A DNA stretch of 64,000 nucleotides from Oreohelix idahoensis (lineage: Eukaryota; Mollusca; Gastropoda; Stylommatophora; Oreohelicidae). Below, piece after piece: positions 1 through 8,885 of the stretch; within the stretch, counting starts at the first letter, position 1; the number at the start of each line of letters is the position of its first letter. Under the pieces are notes generated by a model. It searched no databases and was not told the origin of the DNA. It saw nothing but the letters and a program-made list of their open reading frames with translations. The stretch is taken from contig JAMPIV010016267.1 in assembly GCA_024509875.1 (NCBI GenBank), positions 62,001-126,000 on the forward strand, given 5' to 3'. A program made the translations under genes and the position numbers.

Positions 1-1132
1 GGATCTAATATTTGACCATGTGTAGTTCCCAGGGATCTAATATTTGACCATGTGTAGTTCCCAGGGATCTAATATTTGACCGTGTATAGTTCCCAGGGAT
101 CTAATATTTGACCTTGTATAGTTCCCAGGAATCTAATATTTGACCTTGTGTAGTTCCCAGGGATCTAATATTTTACCTTGTATAGTTCCCAGGGATCTAA
201 TATTTGACCTCGTGTAGTTCCCAGGGATCTAATATTTGACCATGTGTAGTTCCCAGGGATCTAATATTTGACCTTGTATAGTTCCCAGTGATGTAATATT
301 TGACCATGTATAGTTCCCAGTGATCTAATATTTGACCCTGTGTAGTTCCCAGGGATCTAATATTTGACCCTGTGTAGTTCCCAGGGATCTAATATTTGAC
401 CCTGTGTAGTTCCCAGGGATCTAATATTTGACCCTGTGTAGTTCCCAGGGATCTAATATTTGACCTTATATAGTTCCCAGGGATCTAATATTTGACCATG
501 TGTAGTTCCCAGGGATCTAATATTTGACCATGTGTAGTTCCCAGGGATCTAACATTTGACCTTGTGTAGTTCCAAGGGATCTAACATTTGACCTTGTATA
601 GTTCCCAGGGATCTAATATTTGACCCTGTGTAGTTCCCAGGGATCTAACATTTGACCCTGTATAGTTCCCAGGGATCTAATATTTGACCCTGTGTAGTTC
701 CCAGGGATCTAATATTTGACCTTGGGTAGTTCCCAGGGATCTAACATTTGACCTTGTGTAGTTCCCAGGGATCTAACATTTGACCTTGTATAGTTCCCAG
801 GGATCTAATATTTGACCATGTGTAGTTCCCAGGGATCTAATATTTGACCATGTGTAGTTCCCAGGGATCTAATATTTGACCTTGTGTAGTTCCCAGGGAT
901 CTAACATTTGACCTTGTGTAGTTCCCAGGGATCTAACATTTGACCTTGTGTAGTTCCCAGGGATCTAACATTTGACCTTGTGTAGTTCCCAGTGATCTAA
1001 TATTTGACCCTGTGTAGTTCCCAGGGATCTAATATTTGACCCTGTGTAGTTCCCAGGGATCTAATATTTGACCCTATGTAGTTCCCAGGGATCTAATATT
1101 TGACCGTGTGTAGTTCCCAGGGATCTAATATT
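1..1132. repeat. 32-bp tandem satellite array, about 35 copies
   Basis: The array starts before the window and ends at about 1132. Each 32-bp unit reads roughly GGGATCTAATATTTGACC followed by a variable TG-rich part and TAGTTCCCA. Units differ by a few bases, mostly at the trinucleotide after TTTGACC. The array leads straight into a family C interspersed repeat, whose own 5' part carries a similar GTGTAGTTCCCGGGGGTCT segment at 4461-4480. That suggests the satellite grew out of this repeat. No coding capacity was seen. Confidence 0.95.
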
Positions 1133-1345
1133 AACGAAGAGAGAATATGACTACTGCTCCCTCATGCATGTCGTACAAGACATCTAATATGAGGTTGTGC
1201 ATAAGGCTGGCACCCGCGGTATGTAAAACAGATTGCTACACAAACCACCGCTGCAAGAGCATATTAATGCATTGTGTGGGCTTCCTGTGGGTGGGGTGGG
1301 GCGGATAGGAAGCGGTGGTTGCTCCATATAGAGAGAGAGAAGAGA
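1133..1345 (+). repeat. Interspersed repeat family C (SINE-like), copy 1
   Basis: This segment aligns by eye with 4463-4690 and 30570-30800. Shared landmarks are CTACTGC/ATTACTGC, TCGTACAAG, CTAATATG, GTTGTGCAT, GGCTGGCA, a GTAAAACA-like part, CCACYGCTGCAAGAGCA and GGCTTCCTG. It directly follows the 32-bp satellite. The 3' end is degraded and runs into a GA-rich tract. Confidence 0.7.
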
Positions 1346-1744
1346 AGGATACTGATGCTTCAAATTTTTTCTCTTGTTTTATTTAATTTTTTTTAATCAG
1401 TTTTTTTCCCCCACTTTCATACGGACTGTCATGACCTTAAGTTAATCGGTCAGTGGACGACCGTGAGAATTTAGGTCATTGGCAAAAAGCTTAAATTCGC
1501 CTTTGTCGTGGTTATTCTCTCTCACTACTGGCTGCATCTGGTAACGTCTGACATCTGTGTATTCCGTTGTGTTTCTTTTTTCCCTCTTTCGTCCGTGGAT
1601 TCCACGCCAATACCATACGGGTTAGCCAGAGATGGGTTTTTAATCTGTATACCATTCCCTCTTCACTTCACATGCTTAGCCAACTATTGTAAAGGGACTT
1701 CATTACTTACAGTTGTCATTTACCAAATTTCAATTACGATTCGT
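1346..1744. other. Unassigned intergenic or intronic sequence
   Basis: T-rich DNA with a GA microsatellite at 1328-1350. The short open frame at 1508-1753 has no recognisable domain and is probably chance. Confidence 0.4.
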
Positions 1745-1968
1745 AAATGGTAAAGGAATCGCAATAGCAATTACTGCCATAGAGCAGTGACGTGTTACAG
1801 ACTTCACTATACTAGATCTCAGCTTTATAAGGTGGCTAACCGGCTCCCTTCCTCGCAGTCTTTGCCTTCCCTAACTGATTAGCAAAGTACGGTACTCATT
1901 TACAGCAGGTTAGGCTGGTGCGTGGCAATTCCTGATTTAGAACCCCGTAACTTTGCCTCGAGAAGCAA
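1745..1968 (-). mobile_element. tRNA-headed SINE-1, minus strand, body and B-box region
   Basis: Read on the minus strand, this carries the SINE-1 body: the AGCAGGTTAG/TGTAAATG-type segment, GGGAAGGCAAAG, the CGAGGAAGGGAGCCGG-like stretch, and the tail with CTTCACT and GGCAGTA. The tRNA-like head lies at 1925-1968, where GGTTCTAAATC is a degenerate B box. The A box and everything 5' of it has become the minisatellite at 1969-2455. Confidence 0.7.
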
Positions 1969-2455
1969 ACTCTATCCACTCTGCCATACGACACTCACAA
2001 ACTCTATATCCACTCTGCCATACGACACTCACAAGCTCTATATCCACTCTGCCATACGACACTCACAAACTCTATATCCACTCTGCCATACGACACTCAC
2101 AAGCTCTATATCCACTCTGCCATACGACACTCACAAACTCTATATCCACTCTGCCATACGACACTCACAAACTCTGTATCCACTCTGCCATACGACACTC
2201 ACAAACTCTATATCCACTCTGCCATACGACACTCACAAACTCTATATCCACTTTGCCATACGACACTCACAAACTCTATATCCACTCTGCCATACGACAC
2301 TCACAAACTCTATATCCACTCTGCCATACGACACTCACAAACTCTATATGCACTCTGCCACATGACACTCACAAACTCTATATCCACTCTGCCATACGAC
2401 ACTCACAAACTCTATATCCACTCTGCCATACGACACTCACACACGACACTCACAA
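1969..2455 (-). repeat. 34-bp minisatellite whose unit contains a Pol III A box
   Basis: About 14 tandem copies of a 34-bp unit made of ACTCTATATCCACTCTGCCA followed by TACGACACTCACAA. On the minus strand every unit contains TGGCAGAGTGG, which fits the tRNA A-box consensus TRGCNNAGYGG. The array sits exactly where the A box of the adjoining minus-strand SINE-1 should be. The long repetitive open frames here are a consequence of the repeat and are not genes. Confidence 0.9.
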
Positions 2456-2799
2456 TTGTTATGTGGCCCTTTTTTTTAAAGCTTTTTATGATCTTTTTAT
2501 ACATAAATTCTTGAAGGTATTGTCAAGTCGAGTTTTCTTGGAAGCTTCTGATATATTGTCTAGGGCCGGCAATTGGATAAAGGGCAGGGCGCTTGTGGTA
2601 AAGAGAAAAACGTATTTTTTCTTCACAAGGTTCGACTCTATTTCAGCAGTGTGACCTTTTTTACTTCGCCAAGGCCAAAACATGCAGTGTAAATCTTTCA
2701 TAAGAAAACACTAAAACCAAAAGTATGACATTTTGAACATTCCATTTCTAGAAGTCGTGTTTTTTTTTTTTTTTTAAATCAGTAATAACTATCTCAGAT
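2456..2799. other. Unassigned sequence
   Basis: AT-rich DNA ending in a T-run at 2761-2775. No gene or repeat family was recognised. Confidence 0.4.
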
Positions 2800-2875
2800 G
2801 ATGGCACGTGACAGGAGGACTTGGCATGTATTTGTTGAAGGCCTATGCTCCTTTGGGAGTGGAGGGTTATGAATT
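2800..2875 (+). mobile_element. 3' end of LINE family A, plus-strand fragment
   Basis: Reads ATGGCACGTGACAGGAGGAC and continues to CCTATGCTCCTTTGGGAGTG and a TTATGAAT tail. It matches the terminal codons and 3' hairpin of the minus-strand copy at 49911-54156. It is heavily 5' truncated. Confidence 0.75.
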
Positions 2876-3170
2876 CTTCTTCTTCCTCGTTCGCCCTGAA
2901 AAGGACGGTGGTTGCGTTGTGTCTGTTTACGCCGTAGCTGTGATATCTGCACCTTTCGGTCGACACATCCGACTTCAGCACGGCATTTTTTAGGGACCGG
3001 GTTTGCCTTCCCATTTCGATCCGTACTCGCTCAGCCAGACTGCACTGCTGCAGACTGTTTCCAGGACCACCACGTGGAGGTGGAGTACGGTCTTGACCAG
3101 CTCTGGTTCGCTGGTCCTGATGCAAGCAGTCAAGCTATGGGTCGCTGACTGCATTAATGAATGAACTATC
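2876..3170. repeat. Unclassified repeat with TTCTTCTTCTTCCTCGTTCG border
   Basis: The first 24 bases (TTCTTCTTCTTCCTCGTTCG plus CCCT) recur at 59652-59675, so this looks like the end of an interspersed element with a GAA-rich tail. The rest, up to an ATTAATGAATGA stretch at 3153-3164, is not similar to other parts of the window that I could find. Confidence 0.4.
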
Positions 3171-3829
3171 TCAGAGCTGTCTGAAATTGTATTCACGAGT
3201 TTTCCTTAATTTCTAAGTAGAATTTAGAGGTTAGAAGTGTGGCGGAGGGAGGGCATGTCAGACCACTGGCCCCGGTCTCCGAGCGCTATAAGGTCGGCCC
3301 TGATATGTATGATTATTATTATTATATGTTTTAAAACATTGTAGATCGAGGGAACACCGTCCATTTTGATTATAGAACTCCATATCCCATATGGTACCCT
3401 TGATTCTTTTGTTTATTCCTGTTCAGCTCGTTTCCGTTCTCTCATCCGTTGTCTGCCATATTGTTACGCACCTGGAAGGGTATGGTAGAATACATGAACG
3501 TAGCGCGTTACAACAGGATATCAGGACCGTGTGCCTTACCTCGGTCAAAAATGTTTGAGGGCGAGTATTGCTGCCCTGTCTTTCAATTTTCCACAATTTA
3601 CGTTACATGGGCAGGTCACGTTTTTTTTTACTTCCCAACTGACCATTTCTATATTATGATCATTTCTGACTTAAGCAGAACAAGACAAAATTTGCAGGTT
3701 CGTAAGAAAATCTGTCAGTCCAGCCCGTATAGCTCGTGTGGGTCTCTGTGGTGATTAAATATATAATAGGACTAGTGATCGCACCCTCAGAGTCACGAGT
3801 GATATATAAATATTTTTAAAAATAAAATG
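3171..3829. other. Unassigned sequence
   Basis: AT-rich DNA with a short ATT microsatellite near 3312. The plus-strand frame at 3449-3754 (101 aa) shows no recognisable domain. Confidence 0.4.
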
Positions 3830-3930
3830 TTGCTTTGTTTTGGCGAGACGCGCCCCATTCAATCTAGACACAGGGTCCTTTAGTTATATTAGGGCGCATG
3901 GTCACACATAAAAGAACTTGAGGACGGTGT
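3830..3930. repeat. Interspersed repeat family D, copy 1
   Basis: Shares TTGGCGAGACGCGCCCC, GTTATATTAGGGCGCATG and ACATAAAAGA with segments at 20890-20965, 23345-23412, 49498-49545 and 62180-62265. It is a short, well conserved repeat of unknown class with no coding capacity. Confidence 0.75.
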
Positions 3931-4394
3931 ATTTTCCAGTAATAGTTGACGTGAGAGATATGAGATTGTACATGTAGCTGGCAAACTCAGAATGTACAAA
4001 AAACTGAGTCAGAAACCACTGCTTGTAAAGTGAAGTTAACTTTCGGTAAAATATTTAGTTTAATTTCCCACCGTTCTGTCGATGGAGTTGCATGAAGCCG
4101 AGCGTGCGGCAGACATAAAAGTTACACGTATGCTGGATTTCTTCCTAATTTCAGATACCACGAACCTTAATCATGATTTTATCCAAGGTAGATTTTTTGA
4201 CAGCTCAACACTTTTAAAGTAGATTCCCATTTTTGACAGCTCAACACTTTTAAAGTAGATTCCCACAGCTCCTGCGATACTTAACCCTGGACTCGGCGAT
4301 CATGTCTCAGCAGTTGCCCTCCTGGTGCCTTACCATCATATTATGATGTGCAATATCTCTATTTGTCTACCTTTATTTCTTTGTCCTCACATTT

Positions 4395-4462
4395 TCCCCA
4401 TGTATTCCGATTTTCGCCCCATGTATTCCGATTTTCGCCCCGTGTATTCCGATTTTCGCCCC
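4395..4462. repeat. 21-bp tandem repeat, about 3 copies
   Basis: The unit is CCCCATGTATTCCGATTTTC plus G. The array ends at the start of family C copy 2, the same junction at which the large 32-bp satellite sits in copy 1. Confidence 0.9.
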
Positions 4463-4700
4463 GTGTAGTTCCCGGGGGTCTCTGAAGAGGCAAAGAAAGA
4501 ATAGGATTACTGCACCCACAGGCGAGTCGTACAAGGTGGACTAATATGCTGTTGTGCATGAGGCTGGCAACTTCATCATGTGCAACTAGTCGCCACAGAA
4601 ACCACTGCTGCAAGAGCACCTGACTGCTTGGTGTAGGCTTCCTGCAAGGGGATCAGCTGTATTGGTGGCTCCATGCTCCGCAAGGAGCGCAACGAAAATT
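4463..4700 (+). repeat. Interspersed repeat family C (SINE-like), copy 2
   Basis: The best preserved plus-strand copy. It runs from GGGGGTCTCTGAAGAGGCAA through ATTACTGCACCCACAGG, CGAGTCGTACAAGG, GTTGTGCATGAGGCTGGCAA and CCACTGCTGCAAGAGCA to a terminal hairpin-like CATGCTCCGCAAGGAGCG and GAAAA tail. The 3' hairpin resembles the 3' end of LINE family A, so a SINE mobilised by that LINE is plausible. Confidence 0.7.
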
Positions 4701-4767
4701 GGTCATGATTTCAACTTTTATCTTCCCATAATATAACCGAAAACTTTCTTTCTGGTGGTTGAAATGA

Positions 4768-4930
4768 GCTTTTAACTTTTGACGAGCACAGTGAGTGAGT
4801 GTGCGAAATGAGCTTTTAACTTTTGACGAGAACAATGAATGTGCGTGTGAAATGAGCCTTTAACTTTTGCCGAGCACAGTGAGTGAGTGTGTGAAATGAG
4901 CTTTTAACTTTTGCCGAGCACAGAGAATGT
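4768..4930. repeat. About 50-bp tandem repeat, 3-4 degenerate copies
   Basis: The repeated segment is GAGCTTTTAACTTTTGACGA followed by GCACAGTGAGTGAGTGTG and GAAAT. Copies start near 4768, 4812, 4853 and 4898 and differ by point changes and small deletions. Confidence 0.85.
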
Positions 4931-5023
4931 GGAATAGTTTGTTGTTGCTTTTAATCTTTCTTTTCTTTAAATAAATCTAAGAAAGTTCTCAGATTTATTA
5001 ACTCACTTTTATATTTTCCACAG

Positions 5024-5125
5024 CTATGGGAAAGTGACGGATACAATGGAGCCGGAGTTAACATGGTGGATTACGTGACACGAGGCCACGGCGCCATGAT
5101 TTACCCATTGCTGTGACGTCAGAAG
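5024..5125 (+). promoter_or_regulatory. 5' UTR part of first coding exon, with upstream ATGs
   Basis: A 3' splice site (TATTTTCCACAG) ends at 5023, so transcription starts further upstream. Between 5024 and the coding ATG lie four upstream ATGs at 5026, 5046, 5073 and 5096. They open frames of 3, 10, 17 and 6 codons, and all stop before or near the main start. They are out of frame with it, except that 5073 and 5096 share one frame and one stop. This could lower translation of the main frame. The exon assignment is inferred from splice signals only. Confidence 0.5.
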
Positions 5126-5234
5126 ATGGGATATAATTGGTCAGTTCTGCTAGTGATCTTCCTTAGTGGGCTTCATCATGGGTACTGTGATCACGATGAT
5201 GAGATGATGGACCAGGATTTCTCGAAAGCAGCAG
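5126..5234 (+). CDS. Signal-peptide exon of an FGFR/FGFRL1-like Ig receptor
   Basis: The ATG at 5126 opens 36 codons plus one base. Residues 1-21 (MGYNWSVLLVIFLSGLHHGY and C) form a typical signal peptide with a hydrophobic core VLLVIFLSGL. A short acidic mature start follows (DHDDEMMDQD). The exon ends at a GCAG|GTCAGC donor in phase 1, and the exon at 47134 begins in the matching phase, so the two join without a frame change. The start is chosen because the upstream ATGs lead only to very short frames. The family assignment rests on the downstream Ig exons, not on this exon. The intron after it is about 42 kb and full of transposons. Confidence 0.65.
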
Positions 5235-5274
5235 GTCAGCCTTGGATAATAAACTTTTCTCCTGTTCGCTGATT

Positions 5275-5512
5275 ATGTCATCATCAATATTATGTCATCA
5301 TTATATGTTATCATCAATATTATATCATTATCAATATGTTATCACTAGTATTGTTATTATCAGTATTATATCATCATCAATATTATATCATCAATATTAT
5401 ATCATCATCAATATTATCATCAGTATTATATCATCATCATCAATATTATATCAATCATCATCATCAGTGTAATATCATCAATATTATCATCATCAATATT
5501 ATATCATCATCA
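5275..5512. repeat. ATC/ATT microsatellite (ATCATCAATATT type)
   Basis: About 240 bp of irregular ATCATCAATATTAT units in intron 1. It abuts the 3' end of a minus-strand LINE A tail starting at about 5513, so it is probably an expanded LINE 3' tail. Confidence 0.85.
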
Positions 5513-5850
5513 CCACCTTTCAGCTCCCCACAAAAAAGTTATGATCTTCAACAAAAAACATCATTCCTGTCCTGTGCTATTCATTCAAGATCTTTTTTTT
5601 CCTGTCATGTCTGTCTCCAGTTCTCTTCGTATCATCAATATTATCATCATCTTGTACTATCATATTATATATCATCCAAAAAGCCACCACCTTCTTTCAG
5701 TATTTACCCCCACAATAAAAAAAGTTATGAGGAAGGTTTCAAACAAAAAACATCATTCCTGTTCCTGTGCTATTAATTCTTTTCAAAAAGACAAATCTTA
5801 TTTTTAATTTTTCCTGTCATGTCTGTCTCCAGTTCTCTTCGTGTTTTTTG
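5513..5850 (-). mobile_element. Two tandem degenerate LINE A 3' ends
   Basis: CACCTTTCAGCTCCCCACAA through TTCCTGTCCTGTGC and CTGTCTCCAGTTCTCTTC (5513-5632) parallels 28680-28815, a clear LINE A 3' end. The same order recurs at about 5690-5845. Both copies are short, degraded and without an open frame. Confidence 0.6.
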
Positions 5851-7119
5851 TGTTAATATGACATTTTCTTTTCAAACTCTCGCTTAAGAATTTTATGTAT
5901 CTTTATAAATTTTTTTTCCTCGAGATTTCCAGTGTTTTTTTTTTTATGGATGACCTTGTGATCTATAAATGACATTCTATTGGCAAAACACTTGGCGTTC
6001 TTAATATTTTCTACATCTATTCCCTAATAGGGCCGGGATCCAAAGCCAATAATAGCGACCTGTATTCTCTTCACCTTCTGTGGACTACCCTAGATTACTT
6101 AAATAACACTAGGGATTAACCGTAACAAACGGAAAAAGTAGAATAAAAGAGAGTAATTTAAAATAAGAAATAAGAAAACCAAATAAAACTATTACTCTAT
6201 TCGGACAAATCAAAAGAAACAATATAAATTATATACCAGGAGAAATCATATAAATATCTCGGAGCAAAGGTGACTAAGGAAGGTTGGGCGTGGCTACCCG
6301 TTCAAGTAGATTATACATAACCAACAAACGGAAGTACTATTGAGCATGAGGAAGCCCTAATAAACGCTTAATCGTTCAGTCCAACAATAGTTCACATTAT
6401 CATTAACCAACAAAGAAGTCCAGACAACTGTTATTTTTCAAAAAGACAAAGTATTCATATTATTTTTAATACACCAAAACAAAAAACCTCTTTGTGGTGT
6501 CAAAATATTTCTAGTGAGGGTCTATATTGTATGCGTGTATTATTAAACCTCCAATTCTTTCGGTGCTATGTTTTCTGTGAGGTGGCATAAGACCTAAAAT
6601 TAATCCGTGTTATACTATTACAGATGGGATGCGAGGCAGGCTTCGTTGCCAAAAAAAAAAATCGCAGTAATCAAATCCAATAAAAAAAACACTACCCCTT
6701 TCACTGTATTCTTTAAGGCTTTGACGAAGGTTCTTACAGTACTGTTATTTATTATCGCTTTCACCCACCACCCAAACCGTTCACAGGGATATTTCAGAGG
6801 CCTACGGCTCAACATTGATTGATCGCAACATGAGCCGTAACCCACGATTGGTCGGGCTATAAATACTAATTGGTTTTTTATATTTTTTTCAAAACACTTG
6901 TCGAAAGTATTGGTAAATACACACTTGGGACATTCGTAGTCACCACTTGTTTTAAAATACAGATTGATAAAGCATCATTGCATACTTGTGGGATTAGCTA
7001 TTTTTTTATTCTAACGTACTGGCATTACTTCTCTGAGCTAGACTTTCGTATTACGTCTGCACCGAGTGGGATCGGTAGAATAGCATTGGTTTATATACGT
7101 GTAACTCTAGGCAAACTTT
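5851..7119. other. Unassigned intron 1 sequence
   Basis: AT-rich DNA. Around 6240-6290 the + strand encodes YKYLGAKVTKEG, which resembles the KYLG motif of LINE reverse transcriptases, but no longer similarity is visible. Frames at 6607-6822 and 6870-7154 show no domain. Confidence 0.35.
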
Positions 7120-7545
7120 TGACTAGTGCTAGACAAATATACGTCTCTGACTAGGCTAGACACAATAGAACTTTTGCAACTTTTTATACGTCTGACTAGG
7201 CTAGGATAGCAACTTTAATATTACGTCTGACTAGGCTAGACTAGCAACTTTATATACGTCTGACTAGGCTAGACTAGCCACTTTATATACGTCTGACTAG
7301 GCTAGCCACTTTATATACGTCTGACTAGGCTATACTTTACTTTATATACGTCTGACTAGGCTAGACTAGCAACTTTATATACGTCTGACTAGGCTAGACT
7401 AGCAACTTTAATATACGTCTGACTAGGCTAGACTAGCAACTTTTAAATACGTCTCAATGACTAGGCTATTTTGTGACTAGCAACTTTATATACGTCTGAC
7501 TAGGCTGAAGACTAGCGATACTTTATATACGTCTGACTAGGTCAC
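7120..7545. repeat. CTAG-rich satellite, block 1
   Basis: Tandem units of about 33 bp, GACTAGGCTAGACTAGCAAC followed by TTTATATACGTCT, with 25- and 36-bp variants. This block is more degenerate than block 2. Confidence 0.95.
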
Positions 7546-7944
7546 AGCTTAAACCTAAGCCTGAAAAATCCTTAGTGATTTCGGCCGAACTGTGCTCGAC
7601 TAGGCATATAGACTTATCTAGTTTTATACAGCTGATAAAACTCTATCTTCCTATCCATGTAAATTCCCAAACTGTTATTTGTTGATTTTAATATTTAGAA
7701 CAGAAGTGGGTTTACATGCTTTTAGCTAAGGCTAGCCTAGCATATATCTCCGTAAATGAGAAACATCTTATATGCTACCATCCTTCCCTGTCTGACTAGG
7801 CTATCGTTGGCGTATTTCCTCTGTCCTACAGCTGATACATTTTGAAAGCGGTATCGACGTAGATGGGTTTATAAATCTAACTGAACCCATTTGCAATGAC
7901 TTGAAACCAATTTTGCGACAGGTACGTAGGTGGTTTAATTGGTT
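7546..7944. other. Spacer between satellite blocks
   Basis: Mostly non-satellite sequence that keeps isolated satellite pieces such as GTCTGACTAGGCTATCG at 7789-7805, so it may be decayed array. Confidence 0.5.
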
Positions 7945-8706
7945 TGACTAGGCTAGTAGACTAGCAACTTTATACGTCTGACTAGGCTAGTAGACTAGCA
8001 ACTTTATATACGTCTGACTAGGCTAGACTAGCAACTTTATATACGTCTGACTAGGCTAGACTAGCCACTTTATATACGTCTGACTAGGCTAGCCACTTTA
8101 TATACGTCTGACTAGGCTAGACTAGCAACTTTATATACGTCTGACTAGGCTAGCAACTTTATATACGTCTGACTAGGCTAGTAGACTAGCAACTTTATAT
8201 ACGTCTGACTAGGCTAGTAGACTAGCAACTTTATATACGTCTGACTAGGCTAGACTAGCAACTTTATATACGTCTGACTAGGCTAGACTAGCAACTTTAT
8301 ATACGTCTGACTAGGCTAGACTAGCAACTTTATACGTCTGACTAGGCTAGGCTAGCAACTTTATGTATGTCTGACTAGGCTAGACTAGCAACTTTATATA
8401 CGTCTGACTAGGCTAGACTAGCAACTTTATACGTCTGACTAGGCTTGTAGACTAGCAACTTTATACGTCTGACTAGGCTAGTAGACTAGCAACTTTATAC
8501 GTCTGACTAGGCTAGTAGACTAGCAACTTTATACGTCTGACTAGGCTAGTAGACTAGCAACTTTATATACGTCTGACTAGGTTAGACTAGCAACTTATAT
8601 ACGTCTGACTAGGCTAGACTAGCAACTTTATATACGTCTGACTAGGCTAGACTAGCAACTTTATACGTCTGACTAGGCTAGTAGACTAGCAACTTTATAC
8701 GTCTGA
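7945..8706. repeat. CTAG-rich satellite, block 2
   Basis: Well ordered units of 33 bp (GGCTAGACTAGC form) and 36 bp (GGCTAGTAGACTAGC form), plus shorter units lacking TATA. Several neighbouring units are identical, which points to recent local amplification. It ends against a minus-strand SINE-1 fragment. Confidence 0.95.
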
Positions 8707-8885
8707 AACAATGGTAAAGGTAGTCCCATATTTGATACTGCAGCGGGGGGGGGGGGGGGGGAAATCATTAGAGACCATCATACTAGGTCCAGTTTTTTAG
8801 CCGGGAGGACCATTTCCATTCCTCGCCACCTTTGCCTTCCCTAACTCGAGAGCAGAGTCAGACTAGAACTGGGAAATATTTAAGC
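8707..8885 (-). mobile_element. SINE-1 fragment, minus strand, with G17 run
   Basis: On the + strand it reads ATGGTAAAGGTAGTCCCATA, CATACTAGGTCCAG, CCTTCCCTAACTCGAGAGCA, matching the tail-to-body order of minus-strand SINE-1 copies such as 12995-13245. The middle is replaced by a homopolymer of about 17 G at 8745-8761. The tRNA head is missing. Confidence 0.75.

Noticed and set aside
1922..2654. Long repetitive open frames (147 and 233 aa)
   Set aside because: They are produced by a 34-bp minisatellite that happens to lack stops. They have no start context and no domain, and the unit shifts frame every copy.
7120..8706. CRISPR-like array
   Set aside because: The repeats are contiguous, with no unique spacers of constant length, in animal DNA. 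It is a plain satellite.
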